This document shows, piece by piece, positions 28,401-43,000 of a stretch of 64,000 bases of DNA. The notes beneath the pieces are model-generated. The model ran no database searches, was not told the DNA's origin, and saw only the letters and a list, made by a program, of their open reading frames with translations. The first letter of the stretch is position 1, and each line of letters starts with the position of its first letter. The translations under genes were made by a program, and so were the position numbers. Source of the stretch: Auanema rhodensis (Eukaryota; Nematoda; Chromadorea; Rhabditida; Rhabditidae); contig OZ059899.1 of assembly GCA_964057225.1 (NCBI GenBank), positions 15,322,501 through 15,386,500 of the forward strand. The letters run 5' to 3'.

Positions 28401-31400
28401 TCCTGTGAATGTTCGCTTTGCTCCAAGAACATCATCGAAAATCAAATGAAAATACTTTGAGGTGGGGTATTCAGATTTGTAGATTCTGAATCTCCTAGTG
28501 AGATTTGGCTAGGACTTCTCGTGTTTCCGCAAAAACGGTTTATATCGACCCCATCCACAAGAATTGTTCACAAAAAAGTTCAGGCTGTGGACACGTTGTG
28601 TCCGGTGAATGTTCGCTTTGCTCCTAGACCATCATCGAAAATCAAATAAAAATACTTTGAGGTGGGGTATTCAGATGTGTAGATTCTGAATCTCCTAATC
28701 AGATTTGGCTAGGACTTCTCCTGTTTCCGGAAAAACGGTTTATATCGACCCCATCCACAAAAATTGTTCACAAAAAAGTTCAGGCTGTGGACACGTTGTG
28801 TCCTGTGAATGTTCGCTTTGCTCCAAGAACATCATCGAAAATCAAATGAAAATACTTTGAGGTGGGGTATTCAGATTTGTAGATTCTGAATCTCCTAGTG
28901 AGATTTGGCTAGGACTTCTCGTGTTTCCGGAAAAACGGTTTATATCGACCCCATCCACAAGAATTGTTCACAAAAAAGTTCAGGCTGTGGACACGTTGTG
29001 TCCTGTGAATGTTCGCTTTGCTCCAAGAACATCATCGAAAATCAAATGAAAATACTTTGAGGTGGGGTATTCAGATTTGTAGATTCTGAATCTCCTAGTG
29101 AGATTTGGCTAGGACTTCTCGTGTTTCCGGAAAAACGGTTTATATCGACCCCATCCACAAGAATTGTTCACAAAAAAGTTCAGGCTGTGGACACGTTGTG
29201 TCCGGTGAATGTTCGCTTTGCTCCAAGACCATCATCGAAAATTAAATGAAAATACTTTGAGGTTGGGTATTCAGATGTGTAGATTCTGAATCTCCTAGTG
29301 AGATTTGGCTAGGACTTCTCGTGTTTCCGGAAAAACGGTTTATATCGACCCCATCCACAAGAATTGTTCACAAAAAAGTTCAGGCTGTGGACACGTTGTG
29401 TCCGGTGAATGTTCGCTTTGCTCCAAGACCATCATCGAAAATCAAATGAAAATACTTTGAGGTGGGGTATTCAGATTTGTAGATTCTGAATCTCCTAGTG
29501 AGATTTGGCTAGGACTTCTCGTGTTTCCGGAAAAACGGTTTATATCGACCCCATCCACAAGAATTGTTCACAAAAAAGTTCAGGCTGTGGACACGTTGTG
29601 TCCGGTGAATGTTCGCTTTGCTCCAAGACCATCATCGAAAATCAAATGAAAATACTTTGAGGTGGGGTATTCAGATTTGTAGATTCTGAATCTCCTAGTG
29701 AGATTTGGCTAGGACTTCTCGTGTTTCCGGAAAAACGGTTTATATCGACCCCATCCACAAGAATTGTTCACAAAAAAGTTCAGGCTGTGGACACGTTGTG
29801 TCCGGTGAATGTTCGCTTTGCTCCAAGACCATCATCGAAAATCAAATGAAAATACTTTGAGGTGGGGTATTCAGATTTGTAGATTCTGAATCTCCTAGTG
29901 AGATTTGGCTAGGACTTCTCGTGTTTCCGGAAAAACGGTTTATATCGACCCCATCCACAAGAATTGTTCACAAAAAAGTTCAGGCTGTGGACACGTTGTG
30001 TCCTGTGAATGTTCGCTTTGCTCCAAGAACATCATCGAAAATCAAATGAAAAAACTTTGAGATGGGGTATTCAGATTTGTAGATTCTGAATCTCCTAGTG
30101 AGATTTGGCTAGGACTTCTCGTGTTTCCGGAAAAACGGTTTATATCGACCCCATCCACAAGAATTGTTCACAAAAAAGTTCAGGCTGTGGACACGTTGTG
30201 TCCGGTGAATGTTCGCTTTGCTCCAAGACCATCATCGAAAATTAAATGAAAATACTTTGAGGTTGGGTATTCAGATGTGTAGATTCTGAATCTCCTAGTG
30301 AGATTTGGCTAGGACTTCTCGTGTTTCCGGAAAAACGGTTTATATCGACCCCATCCACAAGAATTGTTCACAAAAAAGTTCAGGCTGTGGACACGTTGTG
30401 TCCGGTGAATGTTCGCTTTGCTCCAAGACCATCATCGAAAATCAAATGAAAATACTTTGAGGTGGGGTATTCAGATGTGTAGATTCTGAATCTTCTAGTG
30501 AGATTTGGCTAGGACTTCTCGTGTTTCCGCAAAAACGGTTTATATCGACCCCATCCACAAGATTTGTTCACAAAAAAGTTCAGGCTGTGGACACGTTGTG
30601 TCCGGTGAATGTTCGCTTTGCTCCAAGACCATCATCGAAAATTAAATGAAAATACTTTGAGGTTGGGTATTCAGATGTGTAGATTCTGAATCTTCTAGTG
30701 AGATTTGGCTAGGACTTCTCGTGTTTCCGCAAAAACGGTTTATATCGACCCCATCCACAAGATTTGTTCACAAAAAAGTTCAGGCTGTGGACACGTTGTG
30801 TCCTGTGAATGTTCGCTTTGCTCCAAGAACATCATCGAAAATCAAATGAAAATACTTTGAGGTGGGGTATTCAGATTTGTAGATTCTGAATCTCCTAGTG
30901 AGATTTGGCTAGGACTTCTCGTGTTTCCGGAAAAACGGTTTATATCGACCCCATCCACAAGAATTGTTCACAAAAAAGTTCAGGCTGTGGACACGTTGTG
31001 TCCTGTGAATGTTCGCTTTGCTCCAAGAACATCATCGAAAATCAAATGAAAATACTTTGAGGTGGGGTATTCAGATTTGTAGATTCTGAATCTCCTAGTG
31101 AGATTTGGCTAGGACTTCTCGTGTTTCCGGAAAAACGGTTTATATCGACCCCATCCACAAGAATTGTTCACAAAAAAGTTCAGGCTGTGGACACGTTGTG
31201 TCCTGTGAATGTTCGCTTTGCTCCAAGAACATCATCGAAAATCAAATGAAAATACTTTGAGGTGGGGTATTCAGATTTGTAGATTCTGAATCTCCTAGTG
31301 AGATTTGGCTAGGACTTCTCGTGTTTCCGGAAAAACGGTTTTTATCGACCCCATCCACAAGAATTGTTCACAAAAAAGTTCAGGCTGTGGACACGTTGTG

Positions 31401-34400
31401 TCCGGTGAATGTTCGCTTTGCTCCAAGACCATCATCGAAAATCAAATGAAAATACTTTGAGGTGGGGTATTCAGATGTGTAGATTCTGAATCTCCTAGTG
31501 AGATTTGGCTAGGACTTCTCGTGTTTCCGGAAAAACGGTTTATATCGACCCCATCCACAAGAATTGTTCACAAAAAAGTTCAGGCTGTGGACACGTTGTG
31601 TCCGGTGAATGTTCGCTTTGCTCCAAGACCATCATCGAAAATCAAATGAAAATACTTTGAGGTGGGGTATTCAGATGTGTAGATTCTGAATCTCCTAGTG
31701 AGATTTGGCTAGGACTTCTCGTGTTTCCGGAAAAACGGTTTATATCGACCCCATCCACAAGAATTGTTCACAAAAAAGTTCAGGCTGTGGACACGTTGTG
31801 TCCGGTGAATGTTCGCTTTGCTCCAAGAACATCATCGAAAATCAAATGAAAATACTTTGAGGTGGGGTATTCAGATGTGTAGATTCTGAATCTCCTAGTG
31901 AGATTTGGCTAGGACTTCTCGTGTTTCCGGAAAAACGGTTTATATCGACCCCATCCACAAGAATTGTTCACAAAAAAGTTCAGGCTGTGGACACGTTGTG
32001 TCCTGTGAATGTTCGCTTTGCTCCAAGAACATCATCGAAAATCAAATGAAAATACTTTGAGGTGGGGTATTCAGATTTGTAGATTCTGAATCTCCTAGTG
32101 AGATTTGGCTAGGACTTCTCGTGTTTCCGGAAAAACGGTTTTTATCGACCCCATCCACAAGAATTGTTCACAAAAAAGTTCAGGCTGTGGACACGTTGTG
32201 TCCGGTGAATGTTCGCTTTGCTCCAAGACCATCATCGAAAATCAAATGAAAATACTTTGAGGTGGGGTATTCAGATGTGTAGATTCTGAATCTCCTAGTG
32301 AGATTTGGCTAGGACTTCTCGTGTTTCCGGAAAAACGGTTTATATCGACCCCATCCACAAGAATTGTTCACAAAAAAGTTCAGGCTGTGGACACGTTGTG
32401 TCCGGTGAATGTTCGCTTTGCTCCAAGACCATCATCGAAAATCAAATGAAAATACTTTGAGGTGGGGTATTCAGATTTGTAGATTCTGAATCTCCTAGTG
32501 AGATTTGGCTAGGACTTCTCGTGTTTCCGGAAAAACGGTTTATATCGACCCCATCCACAAGAATTGTTCACAAAAAAGTTCAGGCTGTGGACACGTTGTG
32601 TCCGGTGAATGTTCGCTTTGCTCCAAGACCATCATCGAAAATTAAATGAAAATACTTTGAGGTTGGGTATTCAGATGTGTAGATTCTGAATCTCCTAGTG
32701 AGATTTGGCTAGGACTTCTTGTGTTTCCGGAAAAACGGTTTATATCGACCCCATCCACAAGAATTGTTCACAAAAAAGTTCAGGCTGTGGACACGTTGTG
32801 TCCTGTGAATGTTCGCTTTGCTCCAAGAACATCATCGAAAATCAAATGAAAATACTTTGAGGTGGGGTATTCAGATTTGTAGATTCTGAATCTCCTAGTG
32901 AGATTTGGCTAGGACTTCTCGTGTTTCCGGAAAAACGGTTTATATCGACCCCATCCACAAGAATTGTTCACAAAAAAGTTCAGGCTGTGGACACGTTGTG
33001 TCCTGTGAATGTTCGCTTTGCTCCAAGAACATCATCGAAAATCAAATGAAAATACTTTGAGGTGGGGTATTCAGATTTGTAGATTCTGAATCTCCTAGTG
33101 AGATTTGGCTAGGACTTCTCGTGTTTCCGCAAAAACGGTTTATATCGACCCCATCCACAAGAATTGTTCACAAAAAAGTTCAGGCTGTGGACACGTTGTG
33201 TCCGGTGAATGTTCGCTTTGCTCCTAGACCATCATCGAAAATCAAATAAAAATACTTTGAGGTGGGGTATTCAGATGTGTAGATTCTGAATCTCCTAGTG
33301 AGATTTGGCTAGGACTTCTCGTGTTTCCGGAAAAACGGTTTATATCGACCCCATCCACAAGAATTGTTCACAAAAAAGTTCAGGCTGTGGACACGTTGTG
33401 TCCGGTGAATGTTCGCTTTGCTCCAAGAACATCATCGAAAATCAAATGAAAATACTTTGAGGTGGGGTATTCAGATTTGTAGATTCTGAATCTCCTAGTG
33501 AGATTTGGCTAGGACTTCTCGTGTTTCCGCAAAAACGGTTTATATCGACCCCATCCACAAGAATTGTTCACAAAAAAGTTCAGGCTGTGGACACGTTGTG
33601 TCCTGTGAATGTTCGCTTTGCTCCAAGAACATCATCGAAAATCAAATGAAAATACATTGAGGTGGGGTATTCAGATTTGTAGATTCTGAATCTCCTAGTG
33701 AGATTTGGCTAGGACTTCTCGTGTTTCCGGAAAAACGGTTTATATCGACCCCATCCACAAGAATTGTTCACAAAAAAGTTCAGGCTGTGGACACGTTGTG
33801 TCCTGTGAATGTTCGCTTTGCTCCAAGAACATCATCGAAAATCAAATGAAAATACTTTGAGGTGGGGTATTCAGATTTGTAGATTCTGAATCTCCTAGTG
33901 AGATTTGGCTAGGACTTCTCGTGTTTCCGGAAAAACGGTTTATATCGACCCCATCCACAAGAATTGTTCACAAAAAAGTTCAGGCTGTGGACACGTTGTG
34001 TCCTGTGAATGTTCGCTTTGCTCCAAGAACATCATCGAAAATCAAATGAAAATACTTTGAGGTGGGGTATTCAGATTTGTAGATTCTGAATCTCCTAGTG
34101 AGATTTGGCTAGGACTTCTCGTGTTTCCGGAAAAACGGTTTATATCGACCCCATCCACAAGAATTGTTCACAAAAAAGTTCAGGCTGTGGACACGTTGTG
34201 TCCTGTGAATGTTCGCTTTGCTCCAAGAACATCATCGAAAATCAAATGAAAATACTTTGAGGTGGGGTATTCAGATTTGTAGATTCTGAATCTCCTAGTG
34301 AGATTTGGCTAGGACTTCTCGTGTTTCCGGAAAAACGGTTTATATCGACCCCATCCACAAGAATTGTTCACAAAAAAGTTCAGGCTGTGGACACGTTGTG

Positions 34401-36200
34401 TCCGGTGAATGTTCGCTTTGCTCCAAGACCATCATCGAAAATCAAATGAAAACACTTTCAGGTGGGGTATTCAGATGTGTAGATTCTGAATCTCCTAGTG
34501 AGATTTGGCTAGGACTTCTCGTGTTTCCGGAAAAACGGTTTATATCGACCCCATCCACAAGAATTGTTCACAAAAAAGTTCAGGCTGTGGACACGTTGTG
34601 TCCGGTGAATGTTCGCTTTGCTCCAAGACCATCATCGAAAATCAAATGAAAACACTTTGAGGTGGGGTATTCAGATTTGTAGATTCTGAATCTCTTAGTG
34701 AGATTTGGCTAGGACTTCTCGTGCTTCCGGAAAAACGGTTTATATCGACCCCATCCACAAGAATTGTTCACAAAAAAGTTCAGGCTGTGGACACGTTGTG
34801 TCCGGTGAATGTTCGCTTTGCTCCAAGACCATCATCGAAAATCAAATGAAAACACTTTGAGGTGGGGTATTCAGATGTGTAGATTCTGAATCTCCTAGTG
34901 AGATTTGGCTAGGACTTCTCGTGTTTCCGGAAAAACGGTTTATATCGACCCCATCCACAAGAATTGTTCACAAAAAAGTTCAGGCTGTGGACACGTTGTG
35001 TCCGGTGAATGTTCGCTTTGCTCCAAGACCATCATCGAAAATCAAATAAGAATACTTTGAGGTGGGGTATTCAGATGTGTAGATTCTGAATCTCCTAGTG
35101 AGATTTGGCTAGGACTTCTCGTGTTTCCGGAAAAACGGTTTATATCGACCCCATCCACAAGAATTGTTCACAAAAAAGTTCAGGCTGTGGACACGTTGTG
35201 TCCGGTGAATGTTCGCTTTGCTCCAAGACCATCATCGAAAATCAAATAAAAATACTTTGAGGTGGGGTATTCAGATGTGTAGATTCTGAATCTCCTAGTG
35301 AGATTTGGCTAGGACTTCTCGTGTTTCCGGAAAAACGGTTTATATCGACCCCATCCACAAGAATTGTTCACAAAAAAGTTCAGGCTGTGGACACGTTGTG
35401 TCCGGAGAATGTTCGCTTTGCTCCTAGACCATCATCGAAAATCATATAAAAATACTTTGAGGTGGGGTATTCAGATGTGTAGATTCTGAATCTCCTAGTG
35501 AGATTTGGCTAGGACTTCTCGTGTTTCCGGAAAAACGGTTTATATCGACCCCATCCACAAGAATTGTTCACAAAAAAGTTCAGGCTGTGGACACGTTGTG
35601 TCCGGTGAATGTTCGCTTTGCTCCAAGAACATCATCGAAAATCAAATAAAAATACTTTGAGGTGGGGTATTCAGATGTGTAGATTCTGAATCTCCTAGTG
35701 AGATTTGGCTAGGACTTCTCGTGTTTCCGGAAAAACGGTTTATATCGACCCCATCCACAAGAATTGTTCACAAAAAAGTTCAGGCTGTGGACACGTTGTG
35801 TCCGGTGAATGTTCGCTTTGCTCCAAGACCATCATCGAAAATCAAATGAAAATACTTTGAGGTGGGGTATTCAGATGTGTAAATTCTGAATCTCCTAGTG
35901 AGATTTGGCTAGGACTTCTCGTGTTTCCGGAAAAACGGTTTATATCGACCCCATCCACAAGAATTGTTCACAAAAAAGTTCAGGCTGTGGACACGTTGTG
36001 TCCGGTGAATGTTTGCTTTGCTCCAAGACCATCATCGAAAATCAAATGAAAATACTTTGAGGTGGGGTATTCAGATGTGTAGATTCTGAATCTCCTAGTG
36101 AGATTTGGCTAGGACTTCTCGTGTTTCCGGAAAAACGGTTTATATCGACCCCATCCACAAGAATTGTTCACAAAAAAGTTCAGGCTGTGGACACGTTGTG

Positions 36201-37000
36201 TCCGGTGAATGTTTGCTTTGCTCCAAGACCATCATCGAAAATCAAATGAAAATACTTTGAGGTGGGGTATTCAGATGTGTAGATTCTGAATCTCCTAGTG
36301 AGATTTGGCTAAGACTTCTCGTGTTTCCGGAAAAACGGTTTATATCGACCCCATCCACAAGAATTGTTCACAAAAAAGTTCAGGCTGTGGACACGTTGTG
36401 TCCGGAGAATGTTCGCTTTGCTCCTAGACCATCATCGAAAATCAAATAAAAATACTTTGAGGTGGGGTATTCAGATGTGTAGATTCTGAATCTCCTAGTG
36501 AGATTTGGCTAGGACTTCTCGTGTTTCCGGAAAAACGGTTTATATCGACCCCATCCACAAGAATTGTTCACAAAAAAGTTCAGGCTGTGGACACGTTGTG
36601 TCCGGTGAATGTTTGCTTTGCTCCAAGACCATCATCGAAAATCAAATGAAAATACTTTGAGGTGGGGTATTCAGATGTGTAGATTCTGAATCTCCTAGTG
36701 AGATTTGGCTAAGACTTCTCGTGTTTCCGGAAAAACGGTTTATATCGACCCCATCCACAAGAATTGTTCACAAAAAAGTTCAGGCTGTGGACACGTTGTG
36801 TCCGGAGAATGTTCGCTTTGCTCCTAGACCATCATCGAAAATCAAATAAAAATACTTTGAGGTGGGGTATTCAGATGTGTAGATTCTGAATCTCCTAGTG
36901 AGATTTGGCTAGGACTTCTCGTGTTTCCGGAAAAACGGTTTATATCGACCCCATCCACAAGAATTGTTCACAAAAAAGTTCAGGCTGTGGACACGTTGTG
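36201..37000. repeat. Two successive 400-bp (2-monomer) higher-order units
   Basis: Within each 400-bp half the order is GTTTGCTTTG, AAGACTTCTC, TCCGGAGAAT, then CTCCTAGACC. The markers fall at 36211, 36311, 36401 and 36421 and again at 36611, 36711, 36801 and 36821. All four are minority variants in the array, so a two-monomer unit was duplicated. Confidence 0.75.
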
Positions 37001-40000
37001 TCCGGAGAATGTTCGCTTTGCTCCTAGACCATCATCGAAAATCATATAAAAATACTTTGAGGTGGGGTATTCAGATGTGTAGATTCTGAATCTCCTAGTG
37101 AGATTTGGCTAGGACTTCTCGTGTTTCCGGAAAAACGGTTTATATCGACCCCATCCACAAGAATTGTTCACAAAAAAGTTCAGGCTGTGGACACGTTGTG
37201 TCCGGTGAATGTTCGCTTTGCTCCAAGAACATCATCGAAAATCAAATAAAAATACTTTGAGGTGGGGTATTCAGATGTGTAGATTCTGAATCTCCTAGTG
37301 AGATTTGGCTAGGACTTCTCGTGTTTCCGGAAAAACGGTTTATATCGACCCCATCCACAAGAATTGTTCACAAAAAAGTTCAGGCTGTGGACACGTTGTG
37401 TCCGGTGAATGTTCGCTTTGCTCCAAGACCATCATCGAAAATTAAATGAAAATACTTTGAGGTTGGGTATTCAGATGTGTAGATTCTGAATCTCCTAGTG
37501 AGATTTGGCTAGGACTTCTCGTGTTTCCGGAAAAACGGTTTATATCGACCCCATCCACAAGAATTGTTCACAAAAAAGTTCAGGCTGTAGTCACGTTGTG
37601 TCCGGTGAATGTTCGCTTTGCTCCAAGACCAATATCCAAAATCAAACAAAAACACTTTGAGGTGGGGTATTCAGATGTGTAGATTCTGAATCTCCTAGTG
37701 AGATTTGGCTAGGACTTCTCGTGTTTCCGGAAAAACGGTTTATATCGACCCCATCCACAAGAATTGTTCACAAAAAAGTTCAGGCTGTGGACACGTTGTG
37801 TCCGGTGAATGTTCGCTTTGCTCCAAGACCATCATCGAAAATTAAATGAAAATACTTTGAGGTTGGGTATTCAGATGTGTAGATTCTGAATCTTCTAGTG
37901 AGATTTGGCTAGGACTTCTCGTGTTTCCGGAAAAACGGTTTATATCGACCCCATCCACAAGAATTGTTCACAAAAAAGTTCAGGCTGTGGACACGTTGTG
38001 TCCGGTGAATGTTCGCTTTGCTCCAAGACCATCATCGAAAATTAAATGAAAATACTTTGAGGTTGGGTATTCAGATGTGTAGATTCTGAATCTTCTAGTG
38101 AGATTTGGCTAGGACTTCTCGTGTTTCCGGAAAAACGGTTTATATCGACCCCATCCACAAGAATTGTTCACAAAAAAGTTCAGGCTGTGGACACGTTGTG
38201 TCCGGTGAATGTTCGCTTTGCTCCAAGACCAATATCCAAAATCAAACAAAAACACTTTGAGGTTGGGTATTCAGATGTGTAGATTCTGAATCTTCTAGTG
38301 AGATTTGGCTAGGACTTCTCGTGTTTCCGGAAAAACGGTTTATATCGACCCCATCCACAAGAATTGTTCACAAAAAAGTTCAGGCTGTGGACACGTTGTG
38401 TCCGGTGAATGTTCGCTTTGCTCCAAGAACATCATCGAAAATCAAATGAAAATACTTTGAGGTGGGGTATTCAGATGTGTAAATTCTGAATCTCCTAGTG
38501 AGATTTGGCTAGGACTTCTCGTGTTTCCGGAAAAACGGTTTATATCGACCCCATCCACAAGAATTGTTCACAAAAAAGTTCAGGCTGTGGACACGTTGTG
38601 TCCGGTGAATGTTCGCTTTGCTCCAAGACCATCATCGAAAATTAAATGAAAATACTTTGAGGTTGGGTATTCAGATGTGTAGATTCTGAATCTTCTAGTG
38701 AGATTTGGCTAGGACTTCTCGTGTTTCCGGAAAAACGGTTTATATCGACCCCATCCACAAGAATTGTTCACAAAAAAGTTCAGGCTGTGGACACGTTGTG
38801 TCCGGTGAATGTTCGCTTTGCTCCAAGACCATCATCGAAAATCAAATGAAAATACTTTGAGGTGGGGTATTCAGATGTGTAAATTCTGAATCTCCTAGTG
38901 AGATTTGGCTAGGACTTCTCGTGTTTCCGGAAAAACGGTTTATATCGACCCCATCCACAAGAATTGTTCACAAAAAAGTTCAGGCTGTGGACACGTTGTG
39001 TCCGGTGAATGTTCGCTTTGCTCCAAGACCATCATCGAAAATCAAATGAAAATACTTTGAGGTGGGGTATTCAGATGTGTAGATTCTGAATCTCCTAGTG
39101 AGATTTGGCTAGGACTTCTCGTGTTTCCGGAAAAACGGTTTATATCGACCCCATCCACAAGAATTGTTCACAAAAAAGTTCAGGCTGTGGACACGTTGTG
39201 TCCGGTGAATGTTCGCTTTGCTCCAAGACCATCATCGAAAATCAAATGAAAAAACTTTGAGATGGGGTATTCAGATTTGTAGATTCTGAATCTCCTAGTG
39301 AGATTTGGCTAGGACTTCTCGTGTTTCCGGAAAAACGGTTTATATCGACCCCATCCACAAGAATTGTTCACAAAAAAGTTCAGGCTGTGGACACGTTGTG
39401 TCCGGAGAATGTTCGCTTTGCTCCTAGACCATCATCGAAAATCAAATAAAAATACTTTGAGGTGGGGTATTCAGATGTGTAAATTCTGAATCTCCTAGTG
39501 AGATTTGGCTAGGACTTCTCGTGTTTCCGGAAAAACGGTTTATATCGACCCCATCCACAAGAATTGTTCACAAAAAAGTTCAGGCTGTGGACACGTTGTG
39601 TCCGGTGAATGTTCGCTTTGCTCCAAGACCATCATCGAAAATCAAATAAAAATACTTTGAGGTGGGGTATTCAGATGTGTAGATTCTGAATCTCCTAGTG
39701 AGATTTGGCTAGGACTTCTCGTGTTTCCGGAAAAACGGTTTGTATCGACCCCATCCACAAGAATTGTTCACAAAAAACTTCAGGCTGTGGACACGTTGTG
39801 TCCTGTGAATGTTCGCTTTGCTCCAAGAACATCATCGAAAATCAAATGAAAATACTTTGAGGTGGGGTATTCAGATTTGTAGATTCTGAATCTCCTAGTG
39901 AGATTTGGCTAGGACTTCTCGTGTTTCCGGAAAAACGGTTTATATCGACCCCATCCACAAGATTTGTTCACAAAAAAGTTCAGGCTGTGGACACGTTGTG

Positions 40001-43000
40001 TCCTGTGAATGTTCGCTTTGCTCCAAGACCATCATCGAAAATCAAATAAAAATACTTTGAGGTGGGGTATTCAGATTTGTAGATTCTGAATCTCTTAGTG
40101 AGATTTGGCTAGGACTTCTCGTGCTTCCGGAAAAACGGTTTATATCGACCCCATCCACAAGAATTGTTCACAAAAAAGTTCAGGCTGTGGACACGTTGTG
40201 TCCGGTGAATGTTCGCTTTGCTCCAAGACCATCATCGAAAATCAAATAAAAATACTTTGAGGTGGGGTATTCAGATTTGTAGATTCTGAATCTCTTAGTG
40301 AGATTTGGCTAGGACTTCTCGTGCTTCCGGAAAAACGGTTTATATCGACCCCATCCACAAGAATTGTTCACAAAAAAGTTCAGGCTGTGGACACGTTGTG
40401 TCCTGTGAATGTTCGCTTTGCTCCAAGACCATCATCGAAAATTAAATGAAAATACTTTGAGGTGGGGTATTCAGATGTGTAGATTCTGAATCTCCTAGTG
40501 AGATTTGGCTAGGACTTCTCGTGCTTCCGGAAAAACGGTTTATATCGACCCCATCCACAAGAATTGTTCACAAAAAAGTTCAGGCTGTGGACACGTTGTG
40601 TCCTGTGAATGTTCGCTTTGCTCCAAGACCATCATCGAAAATTAAATGAAAATACTTTGAGGTGGGGTATTCAGATGTGTAGATTCTGAATCTCCTAGTG
40701 AGATTTGGCTAGGACTTCTCGTGCTTCCGGAAAAACGGTTTATATCGACCCCATCCACAAGAATTGTTCACAAAAAAGTTCAGGCTGTGGACACGTTGTG
40801 TCCTGTGAATGTTCGCTTTGCTCCAAGACCATCATCGAAAATTAAATGAAAATACTTTGAGGTGGGGTATTCAGATTTGTAGATTCTGAATCTCCTAGTG
40901 AGATTTGGCTAGGACTTCTCGTGCTTCCGAAAAAACGGTTTATATCGACCCCATCCACAAGAATTGTTCACAAAAAAGTTCAGGCTGTGGACACGTTGTG
41001 TCCTGTGAATGTTCGCTTTGCTCCAAGACCATCATCGAAAATTAAATGAAAATACTTTGAGGTGGGGTATTCAGATGTGTAGATTCTGAATCTCCTAGTG
41101 AGATTTGGCTAGAACTTCTCGTGTTTCCGGAAAAACAGTTTATATCGACCCCATCCACAAGAATTGTTCACAAAAAAGTTCAGGCTATGGACACGTTGTG
41201 TCCGGTGAATGTTCGCTTTGCTCCAAGACCATCATCGAAAATCAAATACAAATACTTTGAGGTGGGGTATTCAGATGTGTAGATTCTGAATCTCCTAGTG
41301 AGATTTGGCTAGGACTTCTCGTGTTTCCGGAAAAACGGTTTATATCGACCCCATCCACAAGAATTGTTCACAAAAAAGTTCAGGCTGTGGACACGTTGTG
41401 TCCGGTGAATGTTCGCTTTGCTCCAAGACCATCATCGAAAATCAAATACAAATACTTTGAGGTGGGGTATTCAGATGTGTAGATTCTGAATCTCCTAGTG
41501 AGATTTGGCTAGGACTTCTCGTGTTTCCGGAAAAACGGTTTATATCGACCCCATCCACAAGAATTGTTCACAAAAAAGTTCAGGCTGTGGACACGTTGTG
41601 TCCGGTGAATGTTCGCTTTGCTCCAAGACCATCATCGAAAATCAAATACAAATACTTTGAGGTGGGGTATTCAGATGTGTAGATTCTGAATCTCCTAGTG
41701 AGATTTGGCTAGGACTTCTCGTGTTTCCGGAAAAACGGTTTATATCGACCCCATCCACAAGATTTGTTCACAAAAAAGTTCAGGCTGTGGACACGTTGTG
41801 TCCTGTGAATGTTCGCTTTGCTCCAAGACCATCATCGAAAATCAAATAAAAATACTTTGAGGTGGGGTATTCAGATGTGTAGATTCTGAATCTCCTAGTG
41901 AGATTTGGCTAGGACTTCTCGTGTTTCCGGAAAAACGGTTTATATCGACCCCATCCACAAGAATTGTTCACAAAAAAGTTCAGGCTGTGGACACGTTGTG
42001 TCCTGTGAATGTTCGCTTTGCTCCAAGAACATCATCGAAAATCAAATGAAAATACTTTGAGGTGGGGTATTCAGATGTGTAGATTCTGAATCTCCTAGTG
42101 AGATTTGGCTAGGACTTCTTGTGTTTCCGGAAAAACGGTTTATATCGACCCCATCCACAAGAATTGTTCACAAAAAAGTTCAGGCTGTGGACACGTTGTG
42201 TCCTGTGAATGTTCGCTTTGCTCCAAGAACATCATCGAAAATCAAATGAAAATACTTTGAGGTGGGGTATTCAGATTTGTAGATTCTGAATCTCCTAGTG
42301 AGATTTGGCTAGGACTTCTCGTGTTTCCGGAAAAACGGTTTATATCGACCCCATCCACAAGAATTGCTCACAAAAAAGTTCAGGCTGTGGACACGTTGTG
42401 TCCTGTGAATGTTCGCTTTGCTCCAAGACCATCATCGAAAATCAAATACAAATACTTTGAGGTGGGGTATTCAGATGTGTAGATTCTGAATCTCCTAGTG
42501 AGATTTGGCTAGGACTTCTCGTGTTTCCGGAAAAACGGTTTATATCGACCCCATCCACAAGATTTGTTCACAAAAAAGTTCAGGCTGTGGACACGTTGTG
42601 TCCTGTGAATGTTCGCTTTGCTCCAAGACCATCATCGAAAATCAAATACAAATACTTTGAGGTGGGGTATTCAGATGTGTAGATTCTGAATCTCCTAGTG
42701 AGATTTGGCTAGGACTTCTCGTGTTTCCGGAAAAACGGTTTATATCGACCCCATCCACAAGATTTGTTCACAAAAAAGTTCAGGCTGTGGACACGTTGTG
42801 TCCTGTGAATGTTCGCTTTGCTCCAAGACCATCATCGAAAATCAAATACAAATACTTTGAGGTGGGGTATTCAGATGTGTAGATTCTGAATCTCCTAGTG
42901 AGATTTGGCTAGGACTTCTCGTGTTTCCGGAAAAACGGTTTATATCGACCCCATCCACAAGATTTGTTCACAAAAAAGTTCAGGCTGTGGACACGTTGTG

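Noticed and set aside
34305-34649. 114-residue open frame inside the satellite
   Set aside because: It arises because a few substitutions remove stops; 200 bp shifts frame each copy and the neighbouring copies are closed. No family features.
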